From: Zygaena filipendulae | Lineage: Eukaryota > Arthropoda > Insecta > Lepidoptera > Zygaenidae | Length of the DNA stretch: 64,000 nucleotides | Reading direction: 5' to 3' | NCBI GenBank assembly: GCA_907165275.2 | Contig: OU015661.1 | Coordinates: forward strand, 8,191,501-8,255,500 | In this document: piece after piece, positions 10,646 to 21,600 of the stretch | Numbering within the stretch: position 1 is the first letter of the stretch | How the letters are laid out: every line of letters begins with the position of its first letter | Notes under the pieces: model-generated | The model's database searches: none | Seen by the model: only the letters and a program-made list of their open reading frames with translations | Told to the model about the DNA's origin: nothing | Translations under genes and position numbers: made by a program

Positions 10646-10812
10646 TTCACCAGTGCTTTTCATAATTGCATGCATATTGTTTAAGTACCTAGTTAGACTT
10701 AAATTATCGAAAGCTTAAATATGTGTTGGTGCTTGTATACAGGTGGGTAGGTATTTAACCTCAGAGTAAATATACTTACTATTTAACTGAGCGGGCATTT
10801 TGTAGGTAGGTG

Positions 10813-11058
10813 TCTATTTATACATATAAAATGTTTTGTCCTAAATCGACTTGACTAACGGACCAATGCACATCCTAAACCGCTGCTCGTAGAGACCTGA
10901 AACTTGGAGGGTGTGTTCTTTGTATGACGTAGGCATCCGATAAGAAAGCATTTTTGAAAATTCACCTCCTAAGGAAGTGAAGGGGTTGCAAAGTTTGTTT
11001 GGAACAATTCCGCGGGAGCTCCGAAATTATCACGCGTGAAACCGCGCGCGACAGCCAG
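10813..11058 (+). mobile_element. Helitron, GAAACTTGG/GACGTAGGCATCCG subfamily
   Basis: The 5' part TCTATTTATACATATAAAAT is followed by CCTGAAACTTGGAGGGTGTG, TTTGTATGACGTAGGCATCC and AAGGAAGTGAAGGGGTTGC. The 3' end is ACGCGTGAAACCGCGCGCG then CCAG in place of CTAG. The same 5' half recurs at 57998. Confidence 0.65.
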
Positions 11059-11243
11059 TATTATTATATTCTGCGGTTATTCTCGCTGTTAATTCGCTAA
11101 CACGTAACGTTGATAAGCACGTGTGCTCGTGCCAAGCATATAATAGGATCATGTGACTCCGTCGCCACAATGTCCAAATGTGTGGTTTAGTAGGTACACA
11201 CGGGAAATACGAGACGTGAATGCCCAAATTAAACACATCCCTA
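11059..11243. other. Spacer between Helitron and MITE copy 1
   Basis: Unique sequence. An 83-codon minus-strand frame at 11030-11281 crosses both neighbouring mobile elements and is not credible as a gene. Confidence 0.5.
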
Positions 11244-11488
11244 ATTTGGACACCGATAAGCAATAACATGTTAACCCACAAAATGAAGTTATTGATACAG
11301 AACGCTTTATTGAGAGTTATAGAACGTTTTTTTTTTAATTCTGTGTTTACCTTATTACTTTGCTAAATACTAACAAAATGCTAAATGTAAAAAATGTTGA
11401 CACGTAATGGCGCTGTAATTTTAAAACACGATTTACTCAAAATTTCTCTAGTGTGGATTAACACACTATTGCTTATCTGTGTCCATTT
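11244..11488 (+). mobile_element. MITE with 4-bp TSD, copy 1
   Basis: Element 11248-11484 (237 bp), flanked by ATTT on both sides (11244-11247, 11485-11488). Ends are inverted repeats of about 30 bp: GGACACCGATAAGCAATAAC at the left and the complement of TATTGCTTATCTGTGTCC at the right. Central blocks are TTGAGAGTTA, TAATGGCGCTGTAATTTT and CGATTTACTCAAAATTTCTC. Other copies are at 20269, 24419 and 45149, all in the same orientation. No coding capacity; superfamily not assigned. Confidence 0.8.
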
Positions 11489-11821
11489 ATATGTACACAC
11501 AGTAGATATTTAGAGATGCCATAAAATAAAAAGATGAAGTGGGGACGAATTATTAATATTGCATAAACTTGTTGGATGATTTTCGGTTGGATAAATGCGA
11601 ATAGTTTGTCTTGTGTAGGTACAGTCAGCGTTAGAAATATGTAATCACTTGACACTCGTTGAATCTTATTGCAAGTATTTACATATTTTTGATGCTGATT
11701 GTGATTAAACTTCATACATCACACAGCGTTGGATTCGCAGCCGCAATGCACATTCATGCTGTGTGAAAGGTGCTTTAAATTTGTTTGGGTAATATATAAA
11801 ACTTTGAAAATAGCTACAATA

Positions 11822-12000
11822 TCCTTAGATACATATAAATGCGAAAGTGAATTTATTTGTTTGTTTGTTACACTTTCACGCTTTAACAGCTCAACTGATC
11901 ATCCTGCAGTTTTCCATACACGTCAGAGGTACGGGGGACTTTTTATCCCGGAATTCCCACAGGAACTCTGAAGTTAACGCGGGTGAAACCGCGGGGAACA
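11822..12000 (+). mobile_element. Non-autonomous Helitron, damaged 3' tip
   Basis: Starts TCCTTAGATACATATAAATG, then GTTACACTTTCACGC, GCTCAACTGATCATCCTG, ATCCCGGAATTCCCAC and a complete hairpin CGCGGGTGAAACCGCG. The terminal CTAG is replaced by GTTA. An 80-codon frame crossing it is not a gene. Confidence 0.65.
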
Positions 12001-12097
12001 GTTATTACTATAATATTTTTATGAAAGGTAGACCATATTGAAACTTTCTAGCAAATATTTCTGTATGATACGTTCCGTATTTCACTATAAAATATCT

Positions 12098-12310
12098 GGG
12101 CGACCGAGCTTCGCTCGTAGCGCCATCTGTCGTTTAGTAGAATAGTAGTACCAAACACTCATTTTTCATTGCCTGAAAACACGGATAAAATGACGTTTTC
12201 TAAAAATGAATCCTAGCTAGATCGATTGATCGCTCCCGAAACCCCCTGCGCACTAAATTTCATGGGAATCGTTGAAGCGGTTTCCGAGATTCTGATATAT
12301 ATATAAGAAT
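12098..12310 (-). mobile_element. GCGACCGAGCTTCGCTCG repeat, copy 2
   Basis: Same blocks as copy 1 at 8597: GGGCGACCGAGCTTCGCTCG, TGCCTGAAAACACGGATAAA, GAAACCCCCTGCGCACTAAA. It extends further, through TTTCATGGGAATCGTTGAAG and GGTTTCCGAGATTCTG to a TATATATATAAGAATTGG tail. Confidence 0.55.
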
Positions 12311-12439
12311 TGGTCGATTTAAAGATAGTAGATTTATTCATAACCACCACTACTACTACACAATGTTGAACTACCGTTTCAAAACTCAACTTCACTATCG
12401 AAACGTTTATACTAAGTTTAAAGTAATCTAAAATTTAAC

Positions 12440-12620
12440 GTAACATCGGGCCGGTGTTAACGAAGTGGATTTATGCGTTGGCCTTAGCCGGGCCGTTTAA
12501 AAGTTAAGAGCCGCCGTTGCTCTGCTCGCCTGCCGCGCTCCACCAGCGAGGGATCAACTCTACTCGAGCGCGATAACACCTCTGGGCTAGCATATACTCC
12601 GTGTGCGTGGGCCTTAAAAC
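12440..12620. other. GC-richer unique island
   Basis: Contains GGGCCGGTGTTAACGAAGTG, TTAGCCGGGCCGTTTAAAAG and GCTCGCCTGCCGCGCTCCAC. All plus-strand frames are closed by stops, so it is probably not an exon on that strand. Regulatory or transcribed non-coding function is conceivable but not shown. Confidence 0.3.
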
Positions 12621-12763
12621 AACTCTAGCTTTTGTTACTACGAGTACTAGGGCAACAGAACACTAGAGGATGTTTATGTCGAACATAATTATACCTCTGT
12701 AACATTTTAATGAACAAACTGTCGGTTTCACCATTGAAATTCAAAAATGTGCTACATAAACTA

Positions 12764-12920
12764 CTAGCTAGTTCATAGTTTATTCCCGCGAGCATTTCGG
12801 GACAACATGTACCCTATGTGTAATGTGTGGCCCAAAACTTTATGAAGATCGGTCGAGTCGTAAGGCGTGAACGCTCCATAAACAAACAAACAAATAAATA
12901 ATATCACATTCGCATTCATC
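12764..12920 (-). mobile_element. Decayed Helitron
   Basis: CTAGCTAGTTCATAGTTTAT then ATTCCCGCGAGCATTTCGGG, TGAAGATCGGTCGAGTCG, GTAAGGCGTGAACGC and AAACAAACAAACAAATAAAT follow the order of the TTTCACGCC/GCTCAACCGATC class read on the minus strand. The terminal hairpin is lost. Confidence 0.55.
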
Positions 12921-13803
12921 ATAGAAAGGACGTAGTATGAACCTGAAAATTTTGTAGTATAAACTGTTACTATCTTTAAACACAATGCACACAATATGAA
13001 TAGGTATACCTAGTTTCCATTAGTCCAGAGACGCTAATAGTTTCAGTGTGATGGAAGTCAAAGCGGATTATAGTCAATCATTCAAGTTATTACATGTTAT
13101 ATACAATAATCGAGCGTCAATATTACGTAGGTACCACATATTATTGCCTATTCTGTGATACATTTAGCTGTTATCGAATGAGTGATCTGTACCCCGCCAG
13201 AAGTTTGCCAAACTCCGTCGAAGTTTGTTATAGTTCAGACTATAGGTAATCCACCATTCAGTTGGATTTCAGTGGGAAGCTAGTGGAAATCCTGTTTTTA
13301 ATTCATGAGCAAGAATCACATTGTTTAATAATATTTTATTAAATATGTGGCTTAGGGAATCATTTTTAAGAAAAATCGCAAAATTTGAACGAAAAATGGA
13401 ACCAAATTGGTTACAGACCTAAAGTAGGTAAAGCTAAACTGCTGAGTAGGTAGGTGCATATAGTGTGGTCTCTAACATTAACACATCATACATAGTAGAT
13501 GGTTCTTAACAAATAAATTAATATGGCAGTATTTTATATAATTAACAAACGTATTTCTAAAAATCTAATATCAACTTGGAAATTGGAACATATTGAAGAA
13601 GCTGTAAAACCTTTATTTTTTCAAATTCAAATTAATCATAAAAGTTCATGAGTGTCTTCTGTTTCAGAGTGCACTGCAAGAACTAGCTAATGATACAACC
13701 TAATGCCAATAGCAAAAGAAACATCTCAAATATATTATCTTGTGTTTTTAAATCAATAGTACGTTATTGTGTTTTATATCCCTCAATAATAAAAATCCAT
13801 GAG
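12921..13803. other. Unique AT-rich DNA upstream of a possible terminal exon
   Basis: Nothing certain. At 13649-13666 there is a good acceptor-like run (TGTCTTCTGTTTCAG) followed by a very short frame SALQELANDTT and a stop; too short to judge. Confidence 0.35.
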
Positions 13804-13941
13804 TCATCATACGCCAATCCATCTGGTCGGGGCCGACTAGACGAGCAAGTAACAAACTGCACCACTATTAGTGGACCGCCCGGAACTCCGAGTATTCGAG
13901 CCAAAAACGCTAAAGTATTATCTGTGACAACGCAACGGTGA
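13804..13941 (+). CDS. Possible 3'-terminal exon of an unknown protein
   Basis: After AG at 13802-13803 a frame of 45 codons ends at TGA (13939-13941). It begins SSYANPSGRGRLDEQ and ends AKVLSVTTQR; the middle has TISGPPGTPSIRAKN. The composition changes abruptly from AT-rich to balanced codons at the proposed boundary, and two AATAAA hexamers follow closely (13952 and 13977). The polypyrimidine tract is interrupted by AT-rich sequence, which weakens the acceptor. The minus strand is also open here but lacks these signals. Family unknown; it could be the cytoplasmic tail of a plus-strand gene whose other exons lie to the left. Confidence 0.35.
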   Translation, partial: SSYANPSGRGRLDEQVTNCTTISGPPGTPSIRAKNAKVLSVTTQR

Positions 13942-13951
13942 AATTGAAACC

Positions 13952-13982
13952 AATAAAATGCCAGTACAGCTAGCAAAATAAA
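13952..13982 (+). terminator. Candidate polyadenylation signals
   Basis: AATAAA at 13952-13957 and again at 13977-13982, 10 and 35 bases after the stop of the proposed terminal exon. Such hexamers are frequent in AT-rich DNA, so their value depends on the exon being real. Confidence 0.25.
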
Positions 13983-14151
13983 CTACTATTATTATATCAT
14001 ACTTTATTTTTTTATTTAGTTTAATTTTGATGTTTCCTTGTGTTTTTTAAAGCGAAACTATTATACGGACGGTCGGGGACCGGGCACTCTTTCCAAGCTA
14101 AGCGTAAGTAACGTTATCGTTACACGGTATAGCTTAGTGTCTACGCTTTAT

Positions 14152-14480
14152 CTAGACATATAAATAAAATTGAAGTGTCTGTTATTCCAAATCAACAGCT
14201 TTTCACTAAATGCAAACAAAAGTATATATTTACGGTACTAACATCAAAAAATCAGTTTTTCAAATTTTTGTCTGTCTGTCTATCGGTCTGTCTATTTGTT
14301 TGTTCCGGGTAATCTCTGAAATGGCTGGACCGATTTTAATGGGAATTTCACTGGCAAATAACTGATTTTACAAGGAATAAAGTTTTTCTTATCACACCCG
14401 TCGAACGAGGTACTCAAAGAAGATAAACAAAGAAAGCCTTCTCTTGTGGCCTCCCATGTAGATTTATATAGTATTAGTAA
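14152..14480 (+). mobile_element. Truncated Helitron, AAATTGAAGTGTCTG subfamily
   Basis: Starts TCTAGACATATAAATAAAAT, then GAAGTGTCTGTTATTCC, GTCTGTCTGTCTATCGGTC and AATCTCTGAAATGGCTGG. The intact copy at 53634 shows this is the 5' half of a longer element. The hairpin 3' end is missing. Confidence 0.5.
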
Positions 14481-15000
14481 GATGTTGTTATTAGTTTTGT
14501 AGATAATTATTTTGCTAGCTGTACGAGTATGAGTGAAACGTTTTTCGTGTACACTGACGGGGACTGACAGGCCCCCGCATGACGAGGGTTGTCATAGGTC
14601 TTCTTTTAACACAAACGCGTGTCCCGTTCTCCAATGACGCCCAAAGCGTTGTAAATTTTACACTCATACTACTGACACGACCCTAATCTGTTACGTGTTA
14701 CGTAATCTTTGATGCGAAATTGCACTGTAAAATATAGATATTATTCAACTCATTAATAAAAATCCAAAGCAAGTATTTATTTACGTGTAGACCGTAGAAA
14801 TTTTTCAAATTTCCGATACGTTTGAGTGCCTACTCGAGTACTCTACCTTAGTAAATCTAGATTAAATCCTCCGTTTATCCCGTACTATTGGAATGTTTCG
14901 TAAATATTGCCTCTCAAAGCTGTAGACACTCTTGTTTAAGATAAAAAAATGGGAATACATAACTATATATTATGATAATGTTATGTTTTTGAGTTTCTGT
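14481..15000. other. Unique DNA
   Basis: No gene or repeat recognised. A GC-richer patch lies at 14550-14650. Confidence 0.4.
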
Positions 15001-15004
15001 TGAA

Positions 15005-15178
15005 GATAATAAATATTATAAGTATGTGTTTATAAAACCCAAATTTACTCACTGATTCACTGACTAATTAGGTACCATAATTTGGAACTCTGTTCGAATC
15101 ATAATAGTGAAACATTTTCAGCTAAAGTTACCAAGAGAATCCCGAAACTCACACGGGTCAGACCGCAGAGAACAAGTA
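15005..15178 (+). mobile_element. Decayed Helitron-like element
   Basis: TTTACTCACTGATTCACTGA at the left and CCCGAAACTCACACGGGTCA followed by GACCGCAGAGAACA at the right recall the 5' and 3' parts of Helitron subfamilies (compare 52050 for the left motif). Confidence 0.4.
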
Positions 15179-15347
15179 CGTAGTATTTTCTATTTTCATA
15201 TATGGAACCACTGATCACGTCATGTCTTCTTTAAAACATTCAACCAGCTGCGTCATTTAGTGTATTCTAAAAAAAAACGTGTAAAATGAAAATCTTACTT
15301 TTCCAAAGTCGCTGAGAATTACGCGAAAAGTGGATAAAATCCGTACT

Positions 15348-15640
15348 ATATTACCATAAATGCAAATGTGTGTTTATTTTGTGTGTTACCCTTACGGCTT
15401 CACGGTTCAACTGTTCATCATAAACATTTTGCACACTAAACGTTGTCAGGATACAGAGAAGGACATGGCGTACTTTTTATCTCGGAATTATCGCGGGAAC
15501 TCCGAAAATAACGTGGATGAAATCTCATAAAATTTTGGATAAACGTGATTAAGGGTATACCAATGGACATAGGGTACTTTTTATTCCGGAATTCCCGCGG
15601 GAAGGCCGAAATTAACGCCGGCGATATAGGGGAACAATAA
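15348..15640 (+). mobile_element. Helitron with duplicated 3' module
   Basis: Contains AAATGCAAATGTGTG, the TTACGGCTTCACGGTTCAAC block and two successive copies of the terminal module: CGCGGGAACTCCGAAAATAA (about 15493) and CCCGCGGGAAGGCCGAAATT (about 15595). The outer module ends with GGGGAACA but no CTAG. Confidence 0.55.
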
Positions 15641-15889
15641 TGAAAAGAATAATTGCGATTTCTCATATAATTATATTAGAGTTCAATCAGGAAAACACGA
15701 ACCACTATATGTAGGATTATTTCTTGAGAGCGTCTCCCCCGCCCTGTGATTGAACTGAGTGCTGTGATATCGAGATACTTTAGATACTTATTATTTCCAT
15801 GAGTGTGTCCTTAAGTATCGACTTTTTACTAACCTACCTATAACTTATATTTTGTGGAAGCATTTCGTACAATATAAAATTTACTATAT

Positions 15890-16120
15890 AAGCTGTTCCC
15901 TATTGTTTCACCCGCTGAAAACTCAGAACTTACATACATTCTTTAAATCTTCTTTTCACTTTTTATTCGTGTGTATCCTAAACTAGTGGTAATTTCGGAG
16001 TTCTCGCGGGAATTTCGGATTACAATATCGCCTATGACACTCACTAATAATGTGGCCTTCCAGTGATAAAATAATTTTCAAAATCGGTTCAGTACTCACA
16101 AACTCACAAACTTTATCAGT
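15890..16120 (-). mobile_element. Two decayed Helitron modules
   Basis: AAGCTGTTCCCTATTGTTTC with CACCCGCTGAAAAC, followed at about 15982 by CTAGTGGTAATTTCGGAGTT, TCTCGCGGGAATTTCGG and AATCGGTTCAGTACTC. Confidence 0.5.
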
Positions 16121-17685
16121 TCTCTAGTAGGTACGATAATATTATTACGATAATATTAGTACTTACGATAGTATTGTAAATGAGTGTTTGTAACTTTGAA
16201 GGTTAATTGGTGGTTGAAATGAAACTTTTTTGGCGTTGTATTAAATAAATAAGTCACTACACTGAGCGGAAGCCGATTGCACGTTTCCGTCACGCTTACG
16301 TCATCGAAAGCATTGAGTTACCCCTTGGTTGTTACTGAAGAAGTTTTAACTTAAAAAGCATAATAACGAAGTAACTGCTTAATATTCAGACATACTACTA
16401 TCTTAGGAGATTCAAACTAGGTACGGTGTTTGTTAGGTGTTAGGAAAACTTTGGCACGACATCGGTGCTAGTGGCTCTTGACTTTCTATAACTTGATGGG
16501 AGTTTAAAAGACTTCAGTAATAAATCGTAAACTTTCAAAATAGTCTGTGTAGAATATAAATTATTTAAGAGTATCATCAAACCTGAGGGATACTGACCAC
16601 AAGAGGCTAATGGCTGGTGCAAGTTTTTATCCAGCGTTTCAGACAGAAACTTACACTTATTGTGATTTTGCTATTTTCATATTCATTTCCATGGTCACAA
16701 TTACTAAAAAAAAATCATTCTGATCTTATGTCTTGATTGATCTTATGTACCTTTCATGAAGATAATTACGAAATTCTAGCGGATGGAACCACTGGCAAAA
16801 ACTAGTCATGTTGTAAATGTAGGAAAGTCTTTGTAACTTTATTACAATAAACTTTTAGACATTATAATTAATTACCATCAATTAATAAGCATCGGTTCGA
16901 GTCTCGGAGTAGGAGGGATAATAAGAAGGCGTAAAGCGTTTTACTTAACGTCATTGAAGTGTGTAATAATTTGCAATTCGCTCCACCCGCTCCCGAGATA
17001 AACATCTTGCTTGCCGAATTATGTATTGTGACTCACGGTCATGCTAAACAGAGTAAAATTATAGCATTAATTAAAAACTCTACGGTTTAAATTAGAAAAA
17101 TTAACAATATAAAATAATTATATAGCGTTGTTGGAAATTCGAAATATTTCTTTCAGGAGGAAGCAATAGAATTAATAAATTGGAACATACAGGCATCGGA
17201 TGTCGCATTCGTAGACAAGTAGACAATTGTGTGCACGTCACTTCCGTTGCCTGCTAAAATGTTACTCTCAAAGCGCAAACAAACAGAAAAGTTTTGGTTG
17301 ATTAAAATTCAACATTATAAAATATCTCAGCTACAGCAATATTAGGTAAATACCTCGGTTAAGATTGGTGGCTTTCTTAGTACGCGGTTCTTACTAAATT
17401 TATTGTAGTTTGTGGCAGTGTGTCTTATGATTTCTGTGCTGAATGTCTTTGTGTAACGGGTGCCATAAAGTTTTGGTGCGAATGAGTTTTATGAGTGTAA
17501 TGAATAAGAATACTCGCACGTGTGAAGAATGTTCCAAAATATACAACAAGTAATTCAGTGTTGCATGTAAAATATGGCTATTAAAAATCTCAGAAGTTAT
17601 GAAGTACCTATACCTCAGTACCTCAGTACCAATACCCAGTGTATTGAGAGTACTATTAAAATTCTGAATAAAGCCGTTTTATAAT
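16121..17685. other. Unique AT-rich DNA
   Basis: No gene recognised. GGTTCGAGTCTCGG at about 16894 resembles a tRNA B box, but no A box lies at the expected distance upstream, so I do not call a tRNA or SINE. A 60-codon minus-strand frame at 16440-16622 has no supporting evidence. Confidence 0.4.
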
Positions 17686-17689
17686 AATA

Positions 17690-17780
17690 GTAAATTTCGG
17701 AGTTTCCGCGGGGATTCCGGATTACAATACAGCCTATGTTACTCAGGGATAATAGGATAAAAATAAAAGGATCGATATTT
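17690..17780 (-). mobile_element. Helitron module fragment
   Basis: AATTTCGGAGTTTCCGCGGG and GGATTACAATACAGCCTATG match the core of the 10415 element. Confidence 0.45.
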
Positions 17781-18035
17781 AGCAAAAATTAACCATTAGA
17801 AAAATCTATACATCCATCATACAATCACCCTATCACTATACACCCTGTATACATATAAAAAAATTTAAGTGTCTGTTTGTAATTCTAAATTGACAACTTT
17901 TTTTATAAAAATAATATAAATGCCTACTTTTCATAGTACTTTTTAAGCTTAAAGTAACTTTTCTATGAAGAATGATTTTTTAACGTCTGTGTTCTTTGTT
18001 TAGTAATAAGACGTGATTGTCTAATTTAATCTTTA

Positions 18036-18235
18036 CTAGCGGTCCCCCGCGGTTTCACCCGCGGCAATTGCGGCAATTCCAGGGTAAACTATGCGTATAA
18101 ATCCTTCCTCTTAAATCACTCCATCTATTGGTGAAAATCTCAGGAAAATCCGTTCTGTAGTTTTTGAGTTTAACACAAACAGACAGAGAGACAGACAGAC
18201 GCAGCGTAAGACTATTTTATAATAGGTATGTAAGG
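18036..18235 (-). mobile_element. Non-autonomous Helitron
   Basis: CTAGCGGTCCCCCGCGGTTT with CACCCGCGG hairpin, then AAATCCTTCCTCTTAAATCA, CTCCATCTATTGGTGAAAAT and an AGACAGACAGACGCAGCG tract. Immediately upstream (17849-17930) sits a 5' fragment of another subfamily (AAATTTAAGTGTCTGTTTG). Confidence 0.65.
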
Positions 18236-18239
18236 ATAG

Positions 18240-20264
18240 TAGCTAAATTCGGTATTTACCAGCTGCTATATCATTAAGTACCTAAAGCTGGATAGTCTGC
18301 AGGCTCCAACCAGATGGCAACGGGATTGCGTTTCACGTCTTATCAGCCAATATCGATGGGCTATCCGACTAAGCCAGCCAATTTTGTAACTAACATTAAA
18401 CAAATTAAATGGTTGAATGTACATTGAGTAATTCGTTAGTTGTTATTGTTTAGTACAGCAAAGTCTAGCTTCAATGTACAGAGAACAGATTGTCGGCGCC
18501 GTTGCGTAGGTATCGTTAGATTAACGCAGTGTTGCCCGGTATCTAAGGAATCTCAGTATACACAAGCTGTAAATTGCTGAGCGCTTGTTACTAACGAAGG
18601 CATATCGTAGATACTTGAAGAGACAGGTCGTAAGTTATCGTAATTTGATGGTGGAGGTGAGCGCGAACAGTTTGTATTGTGACGCGCTAACGAGACTCAC
18701 AATACAATAGAATTTATTTTTGTACCAAATTACTTTGACCTTTATATTCTCAAAGGTTGTTTTTAGGCGTGCGTTTATATAGTCAAAAGTATGTATACCT
18801 GTATCACAAATTTACTTTTCATGAAGATCTGGGCTGTAATATGGTTCTTTATAATAATAATAATCAGTAATGACTTTTGCAGTCAAGAGAAAACCCATTT
18901 CTTTTATTAAAATTTGTATGAGATCACATAAAATAAAACCCTTTTAAACATGTCTTAATTATTAAAACCCTTCTGTAAGTACTTATAATAATAATCTCAG
19001 TGAAATAGTCAAAGAAACAGGCGTGCCATTTCTGAAAAATTACCCCACACGTGCAGACGTGGCCGGTAGGGAAACAAAGAACTTGGAGATGATTTGGTAA
19101 TTTTGATAAAGTTTGGAAATCTTAGAACAGGAGACTGATAGAGCTTCTTTGGAAAGCTTGTCCAAAACAAACCCTCAACTAAAATATTACGTGTACACGT
19201 TCTAGACGGCACATTTTCACTTTTCAATTCTTATTTTGTAAGATACTCTAGCCACAGATAATATAGCAAACAAACGAACGTACACGCATGTTCACATTCG
19301 TGTACGTTCGCAAAACATGACAACTAATTTTGATACTCGTTTACACTTTATACCTATTTAGTCTGAGGCTATATTGTGTTAAGTTTGATAAAGGTAACGT
19401 AATATCACAAATTATTTACGCATATTTTAGAAAAAAATAGGGTGACACTACGAGTTTTTATACTATCCAAACCAAAATAAAACCGAAATAATACCTACTA
19501 AAACCGGTGAACTGTAGCGCTGTCCCCATTGCTCACACTATTACCGTAAGTGCTAACGTGATAAGCGATGGAAGGGAGTACAGTTCAGCGGTAAGCAATC
19601 ACACAGATCGATGGTAATAAATCAACAATTTAGCAGAGCAATTTCCATAATTCATACAATATCAAGTTGCCCGCGCGAGAATAAAGAAAAATCCAATTTC
19701 CTTCGCTTGCATTACGGTTGAGGGGATGAAAGGAGGTTTGGTGTCGGTGACGAGTTCACACTGGGCACTTCATACCCTGTCGAAATTCGAGATAAAGAAG
19801 GGACAAGCATTACATTAGATTCAACGAACGAATGAAGAATTTCGTATTATTTAAATATAGGCACTCCCATTTTTTTTTGTATTTCACATGAAAAGAACAT
19901 CTTTTTCATCCGGTGCATCTTGATAAAAGCTATTCATAGTTCGTACCTGAATAGAAAATTATATTTTATTGTTGCATAACGTTGTAAATGGGAAGTTTAT
20001 TCTTAATTTCCTGTCCATTGTGGCCGCATCCCGGAAAGGTGTTTCGGATATGAGCGATTATTCAGGGCCACGATAACGCTGGGGGTAATAAATTAAGATT
20101 GATGAATGACCGTGCCCGAGGAACTGTGCACGCCTCTTTACTAGAACAATAACAATATTTATTAGAACACATCCAGCAGTAGGTACCTACTTACTTAATT
20201 CATTATTTTTCTTAAGTAGGTACCTAATCACTGGTTTGTCTAACACTCTGTAGTAGAAAACTAT
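18240..20264. other. Long unique region with GC-richer patches
   Basis: No repeat family recognised across 2 kb, unusual for this window. GC-richer patches occur at 18480-18690 and 19500-19800 (for example GTTGCCCGCGCGAG), with another at 20030-20140 (CGCATCCCGGAAAGG, CACGATAACGCTGGGGG). A 72-codon minus-strand frame at 19009-19227 has an ATG but no recognised domain. Possible conserved non-coding or intronic regulatory DNA. Confidence 0.3.
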
Positions 20265-20513
20265 ATTTCGACGCAGATAAGCAATAACATGTTAACCCAT
20301 AAAATTAAGTTAGATATTCCTACAGAACGATTTATTGAGAGTTAGAGAACCTTTTTTAATTATGTGTTTACCTTATTACATTGTTTAAATAATGTAACAA
20401 AATGTTGAACATAAAAAAATGTTGGTACAAAATGGCGCTATAATTTTAAAACACGATGTACTCAAAATTTCTCCAGTGTGGGTTAACACACTATTGCTTA
20501 TCTGTGTCCATTT
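20265..20513 (+). mobile_element. MITE with 4-bp TSD, copy 2
   Basis: Element 20269-20509 (241 bp) flanked by ATTT on both sides. Ends CGACGCAGATAAGCAATAAC and TATTGCTTATCTGTGTCC; the first base is C instead of G. Internal blocks match copy 1, including GGCGCTATAATTTTAAAACA. Confidence 0.8.
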
Positions 20514-21440
20514 ATTTATTTACTCATCATCACCGACGGTTTAACTCGCAATTTAAGTGTTGCCGTTGGAACTCAGGTATACTGTTGCTTTCTATGAGTG
20601 AAAGAATTTTTAAAACCGTTTAAGTAATGAGTGAGATTTGAGTTACCAAATCTTTTACAAACAAATAAACATACCTACTATCCAATATTTTTTTTTGTTA
20701 TTAGTTAAGAGTTAATATAGTTAAGAAAATAGGGTAAATATGTAAATATTATCATGTCTTTTTAATTTACAATTTACACTATTCACACAGAGAAAACAAT
20801 ATACGTATGTTAACTATTACAGAGGCAATGATTTTGCAAATAAAAAGTATCATAAATGAGGTGGGATATTCTATGGAGTGGCATACGGCCACTTCATTAC
20901 AATGCATACGTATGCTGCAATCAGTTAGCGATACTGGTGTTCATCTATCTTCATACTAAACTGAGTTGATACTTCTTCTATCTGTTGTGTGATTCTCAGT
21001 GTTTGTGAAAAGTGGGAATTGAGATAAGGAGCACTCAAATAATCTCAAAAAACAAACTAAATGTTATAAAAATAAAAGCTGACCTCAATAACCACGATGT
21101 TACCCAACTTTACATTAACACAGAACTCGTTTCAACCAACAAACAAGAAAATAAACATTTGAAAAATACACTGCATTTTATCATTTCTAAAATTGTACAC
21201 CAACTTTAATCCACTTTTCGTCGAAGGAAAATTATTTTAGTAAACTTCTGCATCTAACTGTAATTGGGTCAAGACTTTTGAGTTCTAGGGAGCTGTTACC
21301 CTGGCGTTTTCGTCCGCATCAGTTTCGAAAATCCCTCGAGAACTTCTTGTATCGGAATGAAAAGTAAGTACCCACTTCCTGGTCAAAGACCTAAATTATT
21401 CACCGAGTAAATAAAAATATAATATAATACATCAAATAGC
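20514..21440. other. Mostly unique DNA, weak frames
   Basis: A frame at 21012-21209 (for example NNHDVTQLYINTELVSTNKQ) starts at GTG, not ATG, and is AT-rich. Upstream, ATCAGTTAG (about 20917) and TCAGTGT (about 20996) resemble insect initiator motifs but nothing else supports a promoter. At 21290-21370 a decayed Helitron module (AGCTGTTACCCTGGCG) is recognisable. Confidence 0.3.
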
Positions 21441-21600
21441 TGTCACCCGCGCGAATCTCGGTATTACCGCTAGAATCCTTGAGATAAATGTCACTCATGA
21501 ACTCTGTAGTTTCCTACCAGTGAACCTTTTTTAGAATCGGTCTTGGAATCGGTTTAAAGCACTTAAGTTTAAATTAAAAATCTTATAAAATATGATGAAT
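21440..21600 (-). mobile_element. Decayed Helitron
   Basis: TAGCTGTCACCCGCGCGAAT, then GTATTACCGCTAGAATCC and GAATCGGTTTAAAGC. Hairpin largely lost. Confidence 0.4.

Noticed and set aside
11729..12041. Plus-strand frames of 80 and 64 codons
   Set aside because: They run through a non-autonomous Helitron and reflect its repeat sequence.
16885..16915. tRNA-like B box GGTTCGAGTCTC
   Set aside because: No A box at the required distance and no foldable acceptor stem; cannot support a tRNA or SINE.
21012..21209. 65-codon plus-strand frame
   Set aside because: Begins at GTG with no ATG, Asn/Lys-rich, no recognised domain.
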